DNA of 64,000 nucleotides from Methanosarcina vacuolata Z-761 (GCF_000969905.1 NZ_CP009520.1:1674001-1738000); one strand, 5' to 3'. Positions 9,201 to 17,220 are shown, numbered from the stretch's first letter. Notes: generated by a model from the sequence alone, not told the origin. Made by a program: numbers and translations.

Positions 9201-12020
9201 TTCTTCAAATAGAGAAAGGGCTTTAGCGTACTCCCCGGATTCGAAACTGGCTAATCCTAACTCAAACTTTACTTCTTTGTTGCCAGGGTCAAGTTCCAGT
9301 ATTCTGGAAAGGGTTTTAACTCCGGATTCGTACTTCCTTAACTGCAGGAAACAAATAGCTTTTTTATGGAGTGCGGAAAGGTTCTCCGGATTTCTTTCAA
9401 GTACAGCTTCAAGAGCCCCCAGGGCAGCTTTGTATTGTTCGGTTTCAAACAGACAGAGAGCTCTATACTCAAGGGCTTCTTTCATTTCAGGATTAAGGCG
9501 AATTGCAGACTCAAAGGCACATGCTGCTTCCTCTAACATGTTTATCCTATACAGGCTAAGGCCTCTGTAGTACCAGAGAATATCAGAATCCGGCTTTTCT
9601 TCGAGAGCGCTCTCAAAGGTTTCCAGGGCAGGGATGTACCTTTCAAGCTGCATTTGCGCAAGTCCTTTGTAAGTGCGTGCGTTCTCATAATTCGGATTCT
9701 TGTCTTTGTAATCCGGATTCTTGTCTTTGTAATCCGGATTCTTGTCTTTGTAATCCGGATTCTTGTCTTTGTAATCAGGACTCTTTATCTCGTCACATGC
9801 CGGTTTATCTATATCATCACTATCGAGATTTTTTAGCTCCTCATAATCAGAGTTATCTATCTCTTTATAACTTAGATTTTTTACAATTACTTCATCAAAA
9901 GCTCTTATAGCCTCTTCAAAGCGTTCAAGTTTTAGCAGGGCAATTCCTTTTCTATACCAGGCTTCCCTTGAGTCCGGATTTTCACTAAGCATCTGATCAA
10001 AAGCCTGAAGCGCAGTCTCATAATTTCCGATTTCCATTGCAAATTTTCCTTTCCTACACTGGATTTCCGGGTCTTTGGGATCTTTAGCAGCGAGTTTTTC
10101 AAAGGTTTCCAGGGCTTCTTCCTGCTTTCCGAGCTTCGCCTGGGCAGTCGCAAGGCTGTATAAAAGTTCGGGATAATCGGGATTAAGGGACAGGATTTTT
10201 TCAAAGCATTCCAGAGCAGTTTCTGTTTTTCCGAGTTTTAGCAGGGCTGTTCCCCTATTGTAAATTGAATCCAGGTCTTCAGGACTTGTTTTAAGAACTT
10301 CGGCAAATGCTTCGCTAGCTTTTTCATATTCATCGGCAGCCAGCAAAATCAGTCCTCTATTTCTCCAGGCATCTTCAAAATCAGGCCTGAGACTCACGGA
10401 TTTTTCAAAAGCTTCAAGAGCTTCTTCTGTCCTTCCAAGCTTTCCGAGCACTATTCCTTTATTATTCCAGCCTTTCTCAAGATACGGGTTTAAGCGCAGA
10501 CCCTCTTCAAAGGATTGAAGGGCTTCTTCATAGCGGTCCATGGAATAAAGAGCAAAACCTTTATTCATCCAGCATGCGTCGTTATCGGGTTTGAGTTCCG
10601 CAACTTTCTCAAGAGCTTTCAGGGCAGGCTCGAATTTTCCGTTGTCAAGGAGAATTAATCCTTGCTGCAGCCAGAGCCCATAGTTTTCGGGTTCTTTTTC
10701 AAGGCTCTGTGCAAGAGAGTCAAGAGCCTCTTCGATACGGCCTAACTTGATCAGCATAGTACCCCTGAGCTTTTGGGCCTTAATAAATTCTTGATTTTGT
10801 TTAAGCATGGAATCAAAGGCTTTGAGAGCTTCTTCATACTTTCCTTCTCTGGCAAGCAAACGTCCCTGCTGGTACAGGGCATCACCATATGCAGGGTCCA
10901 GTTCGGTAGTTCTGGATAAAGATTTTGCAGCCTCTCCAAAGCGCTGCAGTTTCACGAGAGCAAGAGCCCTGTTGTACCAGATTTCTTTAGTTTCCGGATA
11001 AATTTCAAGCACAGAGTCAAAGGCCTCAAGGGCTTCTTCATAGACCTCAAGCTTCATCAGAGCAAGGCATTTGTAATTCCAGGCTTCGAAATAAGTAGGG
11101 TCCAGCCTGATGGCTTCTTCAAAAGCTTTTATGGCATCATTGAGCCTGAGCAGCTGGATCAGAGCAATACCTTTCTTGAGCCAGATTTCTTTATTTCCCG
11201 GGTTTATTTTTAAAATTTTCGAAAAAGTTTTCTCGGCATCCTCATAGCTGGAAAGTTCGTTTAAAAGTATGCCCTTCTGATAGAGGGCCGTCTCACTGAC
11301 AGGAAATTTCCTTAAAAATGCGTCAACACATTCCAGAGCTTCTTTGTTCTTCCCCAGCTTTATCAACGAAAAATATTTTTGTTTCCAGGAATCTTTATGC
11401 CTGGGGTTTTCTCGAATTAGGGAATCAAAGCATTCCAGCGCTTTTTCATACTTCTCAAGCTGTACAAGAACCAGGCCTTTTGAGTAGCAAGCGTCTGCGT
11501 TTTTTGGGTTGATCTTAAGTGCGTGCTCAAAGCACTCCAGAGCTTCTTCGTAGTTTCCGGCTTTTCCAGTTACGGTGCCCTGGGCATACCAGGCGCTTTT
11601 GCATTCCGGCTCAAGCTCAAGTGCTTTCTCAAAACAAAGAATCGAAGCCTCATTTTTTTCCATTTCGGCAAACGCCAGTCCTTTATGGTACCAGATTTTT
11701 GGATTTTCAGGATTTATTTCAAGTGCGTTGTCATAGGTTTCGAGAGCTGCTTCAAACTTTCCAAGGGTGGCCAGTGCGATTCCTTTTTTGTATCGGGCAT
11801 CGAAATTTTCGGGCTCGAAGTGCAGTACCTGGTCAAAGGAGTCGAGGGCTTCTTCTGGTTTTTTGATTTTCAGTAGTGCGAGTCCTCTGTTAAATAGAGC
11901 TCCTGTGTGACCTGGATCTTTGTCTACAATCTTGTTGAAAACATTAATCGATTTTTCGTATTTTTTCTGTTTAATCAGGCCAAGTCCTCTTTGAAAAGCT
12001 TCATCGTGATTGATAACCAA
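6249..12020 (-). CDS. Giant tetratricopeptide-repeat protein (1923 residues)
   Basis: Almost the whole protein is built of 34-residue TPR units with the usual W/L-G-Y-A-F-A-P pattern, for example AWYRKGIALLKLERFEEAIR; by length there is room for about 50 units. No catalytic or membrane domain and no signal peptide is visible, so it should be a cytosolic scaffold of superhelical form. Three acidic, low-complexity linkers break the array: the NPDYKDK tandem block (9691-9774), an SSERNNSEQNNPKQ stretch near 9120, and an acidic insert near 7600. The start is odd: the frame opens with TTG at 12018-12020, which directly abuts GGAGGAG, too close for a normal ribosome site, and no ATG or GTG lies nearby. 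Partners and function are unknown. Confidence 0.9.
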   Translation of the reverse strand: MVINHDEAFQRGLGLIKQKKYEKSINVFNKIVDKDPGHTGALFNRGLALLKIKKPEEALDSFDQVLHFEPENFDARYKKGIALATLGKFEAALETYDNALEINPENPKIWYHKGLAFAEMEKNEASILCFEKALELEPECKSAWYAQGTVTGKAGNYEEALECFEHALKINPKNADACYSKGLVLVQLEKYEKALECFDSLIRENPRHKDSWKQKYFSLIKLGKNKEALECVDAFLRKFPVSETALYQKGILLNELSSYEDAEKTFSKILKINPGNKEIWLKKGIALIQLLRLNDAIKAFEEAIRLDPTYFEAWNYKCLALMKLEVYEEALEAFDSVLEIYPETKEIWYNRALALVKLQRFGEAAKSLSRTTELDPAYGDALYQQGRLLAREGKYEEALKAFDSMLKQNQEFIKAQKLRGTMLIKLGRIEEALDSLAQSLEKEPENYGLWLQQGLILLDNGKFEPALKALEKVAELKPDNDACWMNKGFALYSMDRYEEALQSFEEGLRLNPYLEKGWNNKGIVLGKLGRTEEALEAFEKSVSLRPDFEDAWRNRGLILLAADEYEKASEAFAEVLKTSPEDLDSIYNRGTALLKLGKTETALECFEKILSLNPDYPELLYSLATAQAKLGKQEEALETFEKLAAKDPKDPEIQCRKGKFAMEIGNYETALQAFDQMLSENPDSREAWYRKGIALLKLERFEEAIRAFDEVIVKNLSYKEIDNSDYEELKNLDSDDIDKPACDEIKSPDYKDKNPDYKDKNPDYKDKNPDYKDKNPNYENARTYKGLAQMQLERYIPALETFESALEEKPDSDILWYYRGLSLYRINMLEEAACAFESAIRLNPEMKEALEYRALCLFETEQYKAALGALEAVLERNPENLSALHKKAICFLQLRKYESGVKTLSRILELDPGNKEVKFELGLASFESGEYAKALSLFEEISEDSDKGSFVYCPEKNSSERNNSEQNNPKQNNYKEKYSSFYWKGLVLIKLEAYEKALEVFSRLTKNNPLFVEAWYLKGISHSKLKQHEEAAKDFEKVLELDPAYQDTCYQLGLSCFELGDFEEAVRVFEASLKIDPENLETLYMRSLALLRSGRYEESASGFREVFKRNPFNTEALAHLSTACFKQGFYEEAIGLFDQVLEINPERKTVLFRKGVALKALGEVKRASTMFDSVLKLKPDCTYALEQKAYTHFELEEYPEAVEAFKTALEYCQKKEDLHYYRGIAFFRLGNFEEAVSSFENALALGCQQPEISYYAGIAYFENREYEKAVEVFNAILNSGAQDLEILYRKALALFELGKTEEVVSTVYALLELVTENFNTKDTGEFEEENYEENAGEFPAFENTEAFDELLEKFAFSLIELGRYEEALLPLRKLTAGESASKEALYGKGVVFQELGRPEEALEIFSELLSFYPGFEKAWYRRGIILFSHEYYAEALESFEQAILEDQTEIPEEIDELSLDETQRENQTESPGLNEKFRLEDKLNDTETEDAWTKMGLSQIKLGDYEAALDIFEKILEVKPDAADLWYVAGLALRGLDQDGQAVEAFEKAVEIDPTLEAAWEQLGLSLLRLNMYEEADQAFSSALTLKPDNVNALYSRSVASFKLQHFEEAAQDLEKVLLSAPDFPDSVEACYRLGIARMELQEYEKALEAFDIILQHDPAHREALYYSGLVLFNLGEYEAASEAFGILLESSPEDPESLNYLGLCLMELESPEAALKAFEKAALFNPKNEEALYNAATTLIKLNRPQESIGYFDRILDISPENIDVLNYKGIAFCKLEMYREALKAFDLALEKDPENIKVIYSVGVVCFKQKLYETACRAFGEALAINPWHEQSLKYLGISLAKMEEYEDALRTFDRLLRIKPHDVQAMNYRGVILGKLGRYTEAINTFSEILRLYPEMADAKRKIEALKCIENKEDSGEDLY
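9691..9774 (-). repeat. 21-bp x 4 tandem repeat inside the TPR gene
   Basis: Four 21-bp units start at 9691, 9712, 9733 and 9754, differing at only one or two positions. They encode NPDYKDK repeats, a charged linker between two TPR blocks. The near identity of the units at DNA level, including third codon positions, points to recent expansion by slippage. Confidence 0.95.
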
Positions 12021-12739
12021 CTCCTCCGATCCTTTTTTCTAATTCTGTCCCTACACTTCCTACTTTTATTCATGCACTCTTCAAATTCTGTTCCTGCACT
12101 TTTCTGATTATGTTCCTGGAAGCTCAAATATCTGAAACTTGAATACTAGTCTTTTTTATCAGACCTTTATAATATTTTGCTCTGTTTTCTCCGACTTATC
12201 AGTTTTTGCGAGCTTTTGCCTCTCACTTGCCAATTTAAAATCTTTTTCAAAATGTTAACGATTTACCAGCGTTAACCGTTAAATTTAGGAGAAGCGAATG
12301 GTCAATCCCCGCAACTTTTGTTGTGGGATACAGCCTTCATCTGTACCAACTTTTGCGATCTTACAAGCTATTTGTTCTTACACGTTCTGTACTCACTTGT
12401 CAAGTTTTGTCTTGGAAGCTGCAAATGCTACAAGAGCCGCTTGTAGCGTCGGTTGAAATTCCATAGATGCCTGCGACTGAAGCCGCGGGAGCTGTCACCA
12501 CTACATCCAGCCCGAAGTCTGTTGTCATTAAATTTTTGTTTAGAATTTAATTTCCTAACATTGTATATAAACGATCCTCAATAATTGAGCGTGGGAGACT
12601 AATTTTCAGCCTATTTTTTAAGTGTCTTTTTAAAGATATCCTTCTGATTTTGCAGGCAACCGTATTATAAATATACTGTTAATAAACATACTTATAATCT
12701 CTAAAATAATACCTAAAGTTAATTTGCCTAAAATTTAAA
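12021..12739. other. Intergenic stretch with a possible mobile-element relic
   Basis: No intact gene. The rightward frame at about 12405-12551 reads KLQMLQEPLVASVEIP, TAG, MPATEAAGAVTTT, SPKSVVIKF and stop. It has coding-like composition and resembles the tails of archaeal TnpB-type transposases, which I recall only loosely. The first 200 bp are the promoter region of the TPR gene. Confidence 0.35.
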
Positions 12740-13270
12740 TTAAACTTCAAAGACTCCTGAAAATGCTTCCTGAAGATTTCTGCATGTTTCTTTATTGAAA
12801 CAAACAAGAAAAACCTTTTCAGGCAATCCATTTCCCTGAAGGAATTTAGCTATTTCGGAAACTGCAATTCCTGCAGCTCTCTCTGAAGGAAAGTTATACG
12901 CTCCTGTACTTATAGCTGGAAAGGCAATGGTTTTTATAGTATACTCTCTTGCAAGTTCAAGGCTTTTTCTGTAGCAGGAAGCCAGCAAGCTATCCTCTCC
13001 TTTTTGTCCCCCCTGCCATACCGGCCCAACAGTGTGTATTATCCATTTTGCAGGCAGAAAATATCCCTTTGTAATTTTTGCTTCTCCTGTAGCACAACCT
13101 TTTAATCCCTTACATTCTTCCAGCAGTTCTTGCCCTGCAGCTCTATGGATAGCGCCATCGACTCCTCCGCCCCCAAGAAGAGTTGAATTTGCGGCATTTA
13201 CAACTGCATCTACTTCCAGTTTTACGATATCTCCCTGAATTACTGTTATCCTGTCTGAAATGCGTACCAT
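12740..13270 (-). CDS. Macro-domain protein (ADP-ribose / O-acetyl-ADP-ribose hydrolase-like)
   Basis: A single macro domain of 176 residues fills the protein. The signature [27 protein letters not shown] (residues about 21-47) forms the ADP-ribose pocket with the catalytic-class Asn and Asp residues, and [13 protein letters not shown] is the second conserved loop. Small stand-alone macro proteins of this type (YmdB-like) remove acetyl from O-acetyl-ADP-ribose or mono-ADP-ribose from proteins. It would be cytosolic. It stands alone between long intergenic regions; no sirtuin or ART gene is adjacent. The ATG at 13268-13270 gives a normal N-terminus. Confidence 0.93.
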   Translation of the reverse strand: MVRISDRITVIQGDIVKLEVDAVVNAANSTLLGGGGVDGAIHRAAGQELLEECKGLKGCATGEAKITKGYFLPAKWIIHTVGPVWQGGQKGEDSLLASCYRKSLELAREYTIKTIAFPAISTGAYNFPSERAAGIAVSEIAKFLQGNGLPEKVFLVCFNKETCRNLQEAFSGVFEV

Positions 13271-13375
13271 AATCTGCCCTTCTGCTTCTGTTTATATCTT
13301 GTCCGATGTTTTCCACTAGCGTCAAGTCGATCATCAAGGATTCAATGGTTCTGAATTATTGCAATTGATTTTATA

Positions 13376-13476
13376 GGCTATTTGTCATTCCCTATGGTAA
13401 GCTGATTTTCAATTCGAAACCGCATTGGTTTTTATGAGAATATTATGAGGATATCCACAAAAAACAACGAAGAGCC
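13376..13476. mobile_element. 101-bp inverted-repeat element, copy A (GGCTCTTCG family)
   Basis: Starts with a variant left end (GGCTATTTGTCATTCC) and ends with CAACGAAGAGCC. The right half is nearly identical to copies at 13660-13761 and 37444-37545 (GCATTGGTTTTTATGA, then ATATCCACA). Flanks attttata / attttaac may be a decayed 8-bp target duplication. The termini resemble those of ISL3-like elements, from memory. It is non-coding, so it is non-autonomous. Confidence 0.7.
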
Positions 13477-13659
13477 ATTTTAACATTTTGCGGTTGACCA
13501 GACACTGGATTATTTGTATTGTCTACAGCTTTCTGTTTCAACTATCTTTGGGCAATTTCTGGCTTTACTTTGAGAGCATCGTAAAAGTCAAGAACTACCA
13601 AATTTATATTATTAAGTCATACAATTTATTTCTTTTTTCTGTCACAAATCAAATATTTA

Positions 13660-13761
13660 GGCTCTTCGCTATTCCGTATGAATAAGATGCTTTTCAACTC
13701 AAGACCGCATTGGTTTTTATGAAGACATTACGAAGATATCCACAAAAAACAACGAGGAGCC
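13660..13761. mobile_element. 102-bp inverted-repeat element, copy B (GGCTCTTCG family)
   Basis: Begins GGCTCTTCGCTATTCC and ends CAACGAGGAGCC; the interior contains CCGCATTGGTTTTTATGA and ATATCCACAAAAAACAA. It is about 85-90% like copies A and C by eye and lies 183 bp from copy A in the same orientation. Confidence 0.8.
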
Positions 13762-13770
13762 ATAATAACA

Positions 13771-13926
13771 GGCTGTCTCAAAACTCGAATCATTTCTACA
13801 ATTGAGTGATTTATATTATTGACTTTAAATGTAAGTCGGAAATTATTCTGGAATTCAGGTACATACTTGCTTTAAAATCTAATTTTTTAACCTTTTTGTA
13901 GAATCAAATGTTATTTTGAGACCGCC
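13771..13926. mobile_element. 156-bp inverted-repeat element (GGCTGTCTCAAAA ends)
   Basis: The left end GGCTGTCTCAAAA and the right end TTTTGAGACCGCC pair with one mismatch, and similarity continues inward (ATTTCTACAA against TTGTAGAATC). Termini of this sort are common on IS1182-like transposons. The element has no coding capacity and lies only ten bases from element copy B. Confidence 0.6.
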
Positions 13927-13934
13927 TGCTATAG

Positions 13935-14061
13935 AAATAGTCCTGAAATAAATAGTCCTGAATAAATAGTCCTGAATAAATAGTCCTGAATAAATAGTCC
14001 TGAATAAATAGTCCTGAATAAATAGTCCTGAATAAATAGTCCTGAATAAATAGTCCTGAAA
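13935..14061. repeat. 14-bp tandem repeat, nine copies
   Basis: Nine consecutive units of AAATAGTCCTGAAT, virtually without divergence except for an extra A in the first and last copies. An apparent 83-residue leftward reading frame here is only the repeat read in three phases and is not a gene. The right edge cuts into a coding relic. Confidence 0.95.
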
Positions 14062-14255
14062 TAATCAGGAAAAAGGTACAGACGTTGCTCTATGAAACCA
14101 GGGTCATTGAGTACCATAATAGGGATGCAGATGAAGTAAGGAACCTTGTGATCTCGTTCTTGGAGTTTCTCATCGATCAATTTGTCAACTTCAAGCTCAT
14201 GGAAAACTCCGGCAATGAGACCAGGGTGACCTCAAAAGCTTGTACGTTTTATTGA
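14062..14255 (+). pseudogene. C-terminal coding relic of an unknown protein
   Basis: The rightward frame after the tandem repeat reads KKVQTLLYETRVIEYHNRD, then DEVRNLVISFLEFLIDQFV and NFKLMENSGNETRVTSKAC before TGA at 14253-14255. The composition is clearly protein-like but there is no start codon; the upstream part is replaced by the 14-bp repeat array. No family is recognised. Confidence 0.45.
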
Positions 14256-14373
14256 GGATTCAACTCTTCTATTATTGTTTTTCTATTATTGTTTTTATCT
14301 GCCATGGAAGGTCAAGAAAACAGATATGAAAATTAATTATATTAACTTATATGTTTACCTGCCGAAGCTGGGT

Positions 14374-14871
14374 TCAAGTATTCAAACCTGCTTTATAGCC
14401 TCTTGGGAAGCAGTCACTATAACCTCTTTCATAGCCTCTGGCATAATCGCTTTTCCTGGCTTCTTTCTTTATAAATGCACTGTAGGGCTTCCTGCTGTCG
14501 GCTTTACCTTCTCTAAATCCGTCTTTATAGCCGTCTCTGCAGCCTTCTTTGTAGCCTCTATCATATTCTTTTTGATTTCCACCTGCCGATCCAGCTCTCA
14601 GGCCTGCTTTATAGCCTTTTGGGAAGCAGTCGCTATAACCTCTTTCGTAACCTTTATCATAGTCGCTTTTCCTGGCTTCTTTCTTTATAAATGCACTGTA
14701 GGGTCTCTTGCTATCGGTTTTGCCTTCTTTAAAACCGTCTTTATAGCCGTCTCTGCAGCCGTCTTTGTAGCCTCTGTTATATTCTTGCTGGTTTGCGCTT
14801 ACCGCCGCAACTGTCACTGATACTATAAAACAGACTACCAGCAAAATAGCCACTGTCTTTTTTATACCCAT
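14374..14871 (-). CDS. Exported protein with two 68-residue GYKDG repeats
   Basis: A signal peptide (MGIKKTVAILLVVCFIVSV...AVSA) precedes two near-identical repeats of about 68 residues. Each begins EYxRGYKDGCRDGYKDG, continues with a lysine-rich PYSAFIKKEARKSDY and ends with RGYSDCFPxGYKAGL. The GY-x3-G-x3-D pattern resembles short Gly/Tyr repeat proteins exported to the cell envelope; each unit has two cysteines that could form a disulfide. No enzymatic motif is seen. The repeats are also close at DNA level, so the duplication is recent. A 20-bp direct repeat lies just upstream. Function unknown. Confidence 0.82.
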   Translation of the reverse strand: MGIKKTVAILLVVCFIVSVTVAAVSANQQEYNRGYKDGCRDGYKDGFKEGKTDSKRPYSAFIKKEARKSDYDKGYERGYSDCFPKGYKAGLRAGSAGGNQKEYDRGYKEGCRDGYKDGFREGKADSRKPYSAFIKKEARKSDYARGYERGYSDCFPRGYKAGLNT

Positions 14872-14910
14872 TTATTCACTCCTCAAATCTGTTTCAACTT
14901 TACCAATTGC

Positions 14911-14950
14911 CAACAAAGTCAATAGGACTTCAACAAAGTCAATAGGACTA
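14911..14950. repeat. 20-bp direct repeat, two copies
   Basis: CAACAAAGTCAATAGGACTT at 14911-14930 is repeated with one final change at 14931-14950. The second copy runs into the left end of the 120-bp element that follows. Confidence 0.9.
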
Positions 14951-15062
14951 TTACGCACTTGAGGAACAAAATCAATTACAGCAAAGACTGCGAATTAAAG
15001 TTATGTTTTAGGTAGTTGACTGTCTGATGCTGTTGGTTCTTCAGTCAGTTGCATAAGTCCTA
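14943..15062. mobile_element. 120-bp inverted-repeat element, copy 1 (TAGGACTTACG family)
   Basis: Begins TAGGACTATTACGCACTTGA and ends GCATAAGTCCTA. The interior (GAGGAACAAAATCAATTACA, GTCTGATGCTGTTG) matches the copy at 39077-39195 at roughly 85% by eye. It has no coding capacity and imperfect inverted ends. Confidence 0.8.
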
Positions 15063-15418
15063 GTCAATTTCAAACATATGCAACATAACAGTCATTATTC
15101 ATAGAATATAATATTAATAGAAATATAAATAAGAAATAAATATAAATCATCGCATCGAAAGAACAAGGTTGTACATAGGCACAAAAACTTAACTTTAAAC
15201 AGTATGTCCGAATCACCGCTTATGATTTCCGTCAATGTCTCGAATTTGCTGTAAATTTGAAATCAAATTTTTGTGTAGATGATGGTAACCTTCTGATATG
15301 GAGTTTTCTACAATATAACTTTTTTGAGATTGTAATTCTACAGAAAAAGAACATGACACTTTTTGAATAACATGCACAACCAATGAAAGTGCTTGCAGAT
15401 GGCAGTATTTTCATGCTA
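15063..15418. other. Intergenic AT-rich stretch
   Basis: Between the 120-bp element and the DUF169 relic. Nothing recognisable beyond A/T-rich DNA. Confidence 0.4.
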
Positions 15419-15493
15419 AGAAGGAGGTTTGAAACAGGCTTTTCAGGAGCACAGAGTGTATGTTCTGACGGCGTTTTGCAGGTTCATAACTGA
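15419..15493 (+). pseudogene. Fragment of a second DUF169 gene
   Basis: This 75-bp segment is almost identical to the inside of the downstream DUF169 gene at about 16062-16127: FSGAQSVCSDGV followed by QVH and stop, against FSGAQSVCSDGVVQVY. It is all that remains of a tandem paralogue or of a duplication and deletion event. Confidence 0.85.
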
Positions 15494-15577
15494 AAAATTA
15501 AGAAACTTAAAATAAATTACGGTTCTAAGGTTATAAAAACTTTAAAATTAAAGTTAAAAATATGGATGTGTTAAAAT

Positions 15578-16264
15578 ATGGATGTTAAAGAAGTAAATCG
15601 CCATGGACAGGAACTGATCAAACATCTGAAAATCAGAACGTCTCCTGTAGCAGTAAAGCTGATTTCGAAAGGGTCAGAAATTCCGGAAAGTATCAAGAAA
15701 GCAGAAGAGTGTATGACTCACTGTCAATTTATGGATAAAGTTAGAAGAACCCGAGAAGAGTTCTACACTTTAAATGAAAATCAAATGTGTAAAGTTGGAG
15801 CTGGTGCAATGGGACTTGGCTCAGTTCCTGAAGATCTGGTCACTGGGGAGCTTTATTACAAAGAATTCGAGCTATTCAGCACACTGGGCGCCTCAAGACG
15901 TACTATTGATATGATCCCAGTCCTTCCGCCTAATTCAACAGAAGCTATTCTGTATTCTCCTCTGGAAGAGACCTCATTTATTCCGGATGTCATTATGGTT
16001 GTCGGTAATCCTAAACAGATGATGTTACTTACACAGGCAGCAATGTACGGAATAGGAGGAAGGCTTGAAACTAGCTTTTCAGGAGCACAGAGTGTATGTT
16101 CTGACGGTGTTGTGCAGGTTTATAAAGAAGGAACAGTAGGCGTTACACTTGGTTGCACTGGAAGCCGGGCTTACGCCACGCTTACAGATGATGAAATGAT
16201 TATGGGAATCCCTATTGAGCTTCTTGCTAATGTGGTTTCGGGCCTCAAGCAAGTATGCCCTTAA
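15578..16264 (+). CDS. DUF169 family protein
   Basis: The 228-residue protein has the DUF169 layout: an N-terminal LKIRTSPVAVKLI, a central LYYKEFELF, then LEETSFIPDVIMVVGNPKQMM and a C-terminal GCTGSRAYATLTDDEM. Cysteines occur at conserved places (CMTHCQF, MCKVGAG, SVCSDG, LGCTGSR), which suggests metal or cluster binding, but the biochemical role of the family is not established as far as I know. It is probably cytosolic. The ATG at 15578 follows a repeated AAAATATGGATGT, with no good ribosome site, so the mRNA could be leaderless. A 75-bp piece of a paralogue lies upstream. Confidence 0.85.
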   Translation: MDVKEVNRHGQELIKHLKIRTSPVAVKLISKGSEIPESIKKAEECMTHCQFMDKVRRTREEFYTLNENQMCKVGAGAMGLGSVPEDLVTGELYYKEFELFSTLGASRRTIDMIPVLPPNSTEAILYSPLEETSFIPDVIMVVGNPKQMMLLTQAAMYGIGGRLETSFSGAQSVCSDGVVQVYKEGTVGVTLGCTGSRAYATLTDDEMIMGIPIELLANVVSGLKQVCP

Positions 16265-16747
16265 CTGAAACCTTATCTGAAATTACCAGTTTTACTGGTA
16301 GTCCTGGTCATGCATGTAGTGTTTTTAATACAGCAGATTTATTCTCTTCAAATTATATGGGTAAAGGCGTCGGACCGTATAATGAAGGCTATATTGTTAA
16401 TATTGCCGAGGGTGGTATATGTAAATCCCAGTACTTGTTTAATAGCGGGGGGGATATAACTTACCAATGAAGGTTGTTGAGTCTTATAAAGTGTATTGAG
16501 ACTAAAATTCAGGTTTGAGACTAAAATTCAGGTTTCAAACTAAAATTCAGGTTTGAGACTAAAATTCAGGTCACATTCTCACAGTAAATTCACAAATCGT
16601 CTACTGACTAATTATCTTCAAGTTTTAGGGGTTATGAATGAGTATACATCCCAGACCGCCACATGTTCAAATTTATTTATATTTATTTACATTTATTCAA
16701 ACCGTTTCTATAATTATATAATCAATGTTGTCTATTCATACGACCTG
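16265..16747. other. Intergenic stretch with a 19-bp tandem repeat
   Basis: A 71-residue frame at 16255-16470 overlaps the DUF169 stop but has no family or ribosome site, so I do not call it. The segment 16660-16740 is AT-rich (ATTTATTTATATTTATTTAC) and probably holds the promoter of the next gene. Confidence 0.5.
16497..16571. repeat. 19-bp tandem repeat, four copies
   Basis: Units TGAGACTAAAATTCAGGTT start at 16497, 16516, 16535 (TCAAAC variant) and 16554, with the last one base short. Confidence 0.95.
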
Positions 16748-17140
16748 ATGAAACGAACAACAAATTTCTTTATATTAGTATTATTGGTTTTGACGTTATG
16801 TACTGCTACTGCAGGCGCTTCAGCTAATGCTGCTTGTAATGTAAAAATTGTCAAGTTCACAGTAAACAATCCAACTGGAATAGCACCAGCTAAAGTAGGG
16901 TTTACAACTTATACGTCAGGCACTGTTAAAAGTGTTCAATACCAGGTATTGGATAAAAATGGAAAAGTAGTTGCATCCTGCAGATCTTACTGTACACACT
17001 GCACGGTAAAGCATATCTGCAATTGTTCACTTATTATAAAAAAGCCTGGTACCTATGACGCAAAAGTAACTGTATATGGTGCTGGAAATTGTCACGTACA
17101 GCAGATTAAAAAGTCAGCCATTAAAATAAAAGCTGCATGA
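16748..17140 (+). CDS. Small exported Cys-containing protein, immunoglobulin-like fold likely
   Basis: From the ATG at 16748 the product is 130 residues. It has a classical signal peptide (KRTTNFFILVLLVLTL...AGASA). The mature part reads VKIVKFTVNNPTGIAPAKVG, then VQYQVLDKNGKVV, then KPGTYDAKVTVYG, a pattern typical of PKD- or Ig-like beta sandwiches in archaeal surface proteins. A cluster of cysteines (CRSYCTHCTVKHICNC) in the middle may form disulfides or bind metal. Further in-frame codons upstream to 16553 are not part of the gene because they lack a signal peptide and cross the tandem repeat. Function unknown. Confidence 0.8.
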   Translation: MKRTTNFFILVLLVLTLCTATAGASANAACNVKIVKFTVNNPTGIAPAKVGFTTYTSGTVKSVQYQVLDKNGKVVASCRSYCTHCTVKHICNCSLIIKKPGTYDAKVTVYGAGNCHVQQIKKSAIKIKAA

Positions 17141-17186
17141 AAATAACTGTAAAGCAATAAAGGTAAAGTAATAAAGGTAAATTAAT

Positions 17187-17220
17187 AAAAGGGATAACTC
17201 CCTTTTTACTTTTTATTTTA
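17187..17220 (+). terminator. Hairpin plus T-run after the small exported protein
   Basis: AAAAGGGA (17187-17194) pairs with TCCCTTTT (17199-17206) around a four-base loop and is followed by TTTTTACTTTTTATTTT. This is a good terminator-like signal about 50 bp after the stop codon. Confidence 0.65.

Noticed and set aside
13935-14061. Possible CRISPR array
   Set aside because: Units follow each other with no spacers and there are no cas genes in the window. The same holds for the other tandem arrays.
13929-14180. 83-residue leftward reading frame
   Set aside because: It is almost wholly the 14-bp tandem repeat read in three phases (LFIQDYLFRTIYSG); no ribosome site and no real protein composition.
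16255-16470. 71-residue frame overlapping the DUF169 stop
   Set aside because: No family, no ribosome site, overlap of the preceding gene and runs toward a tandem repeat.
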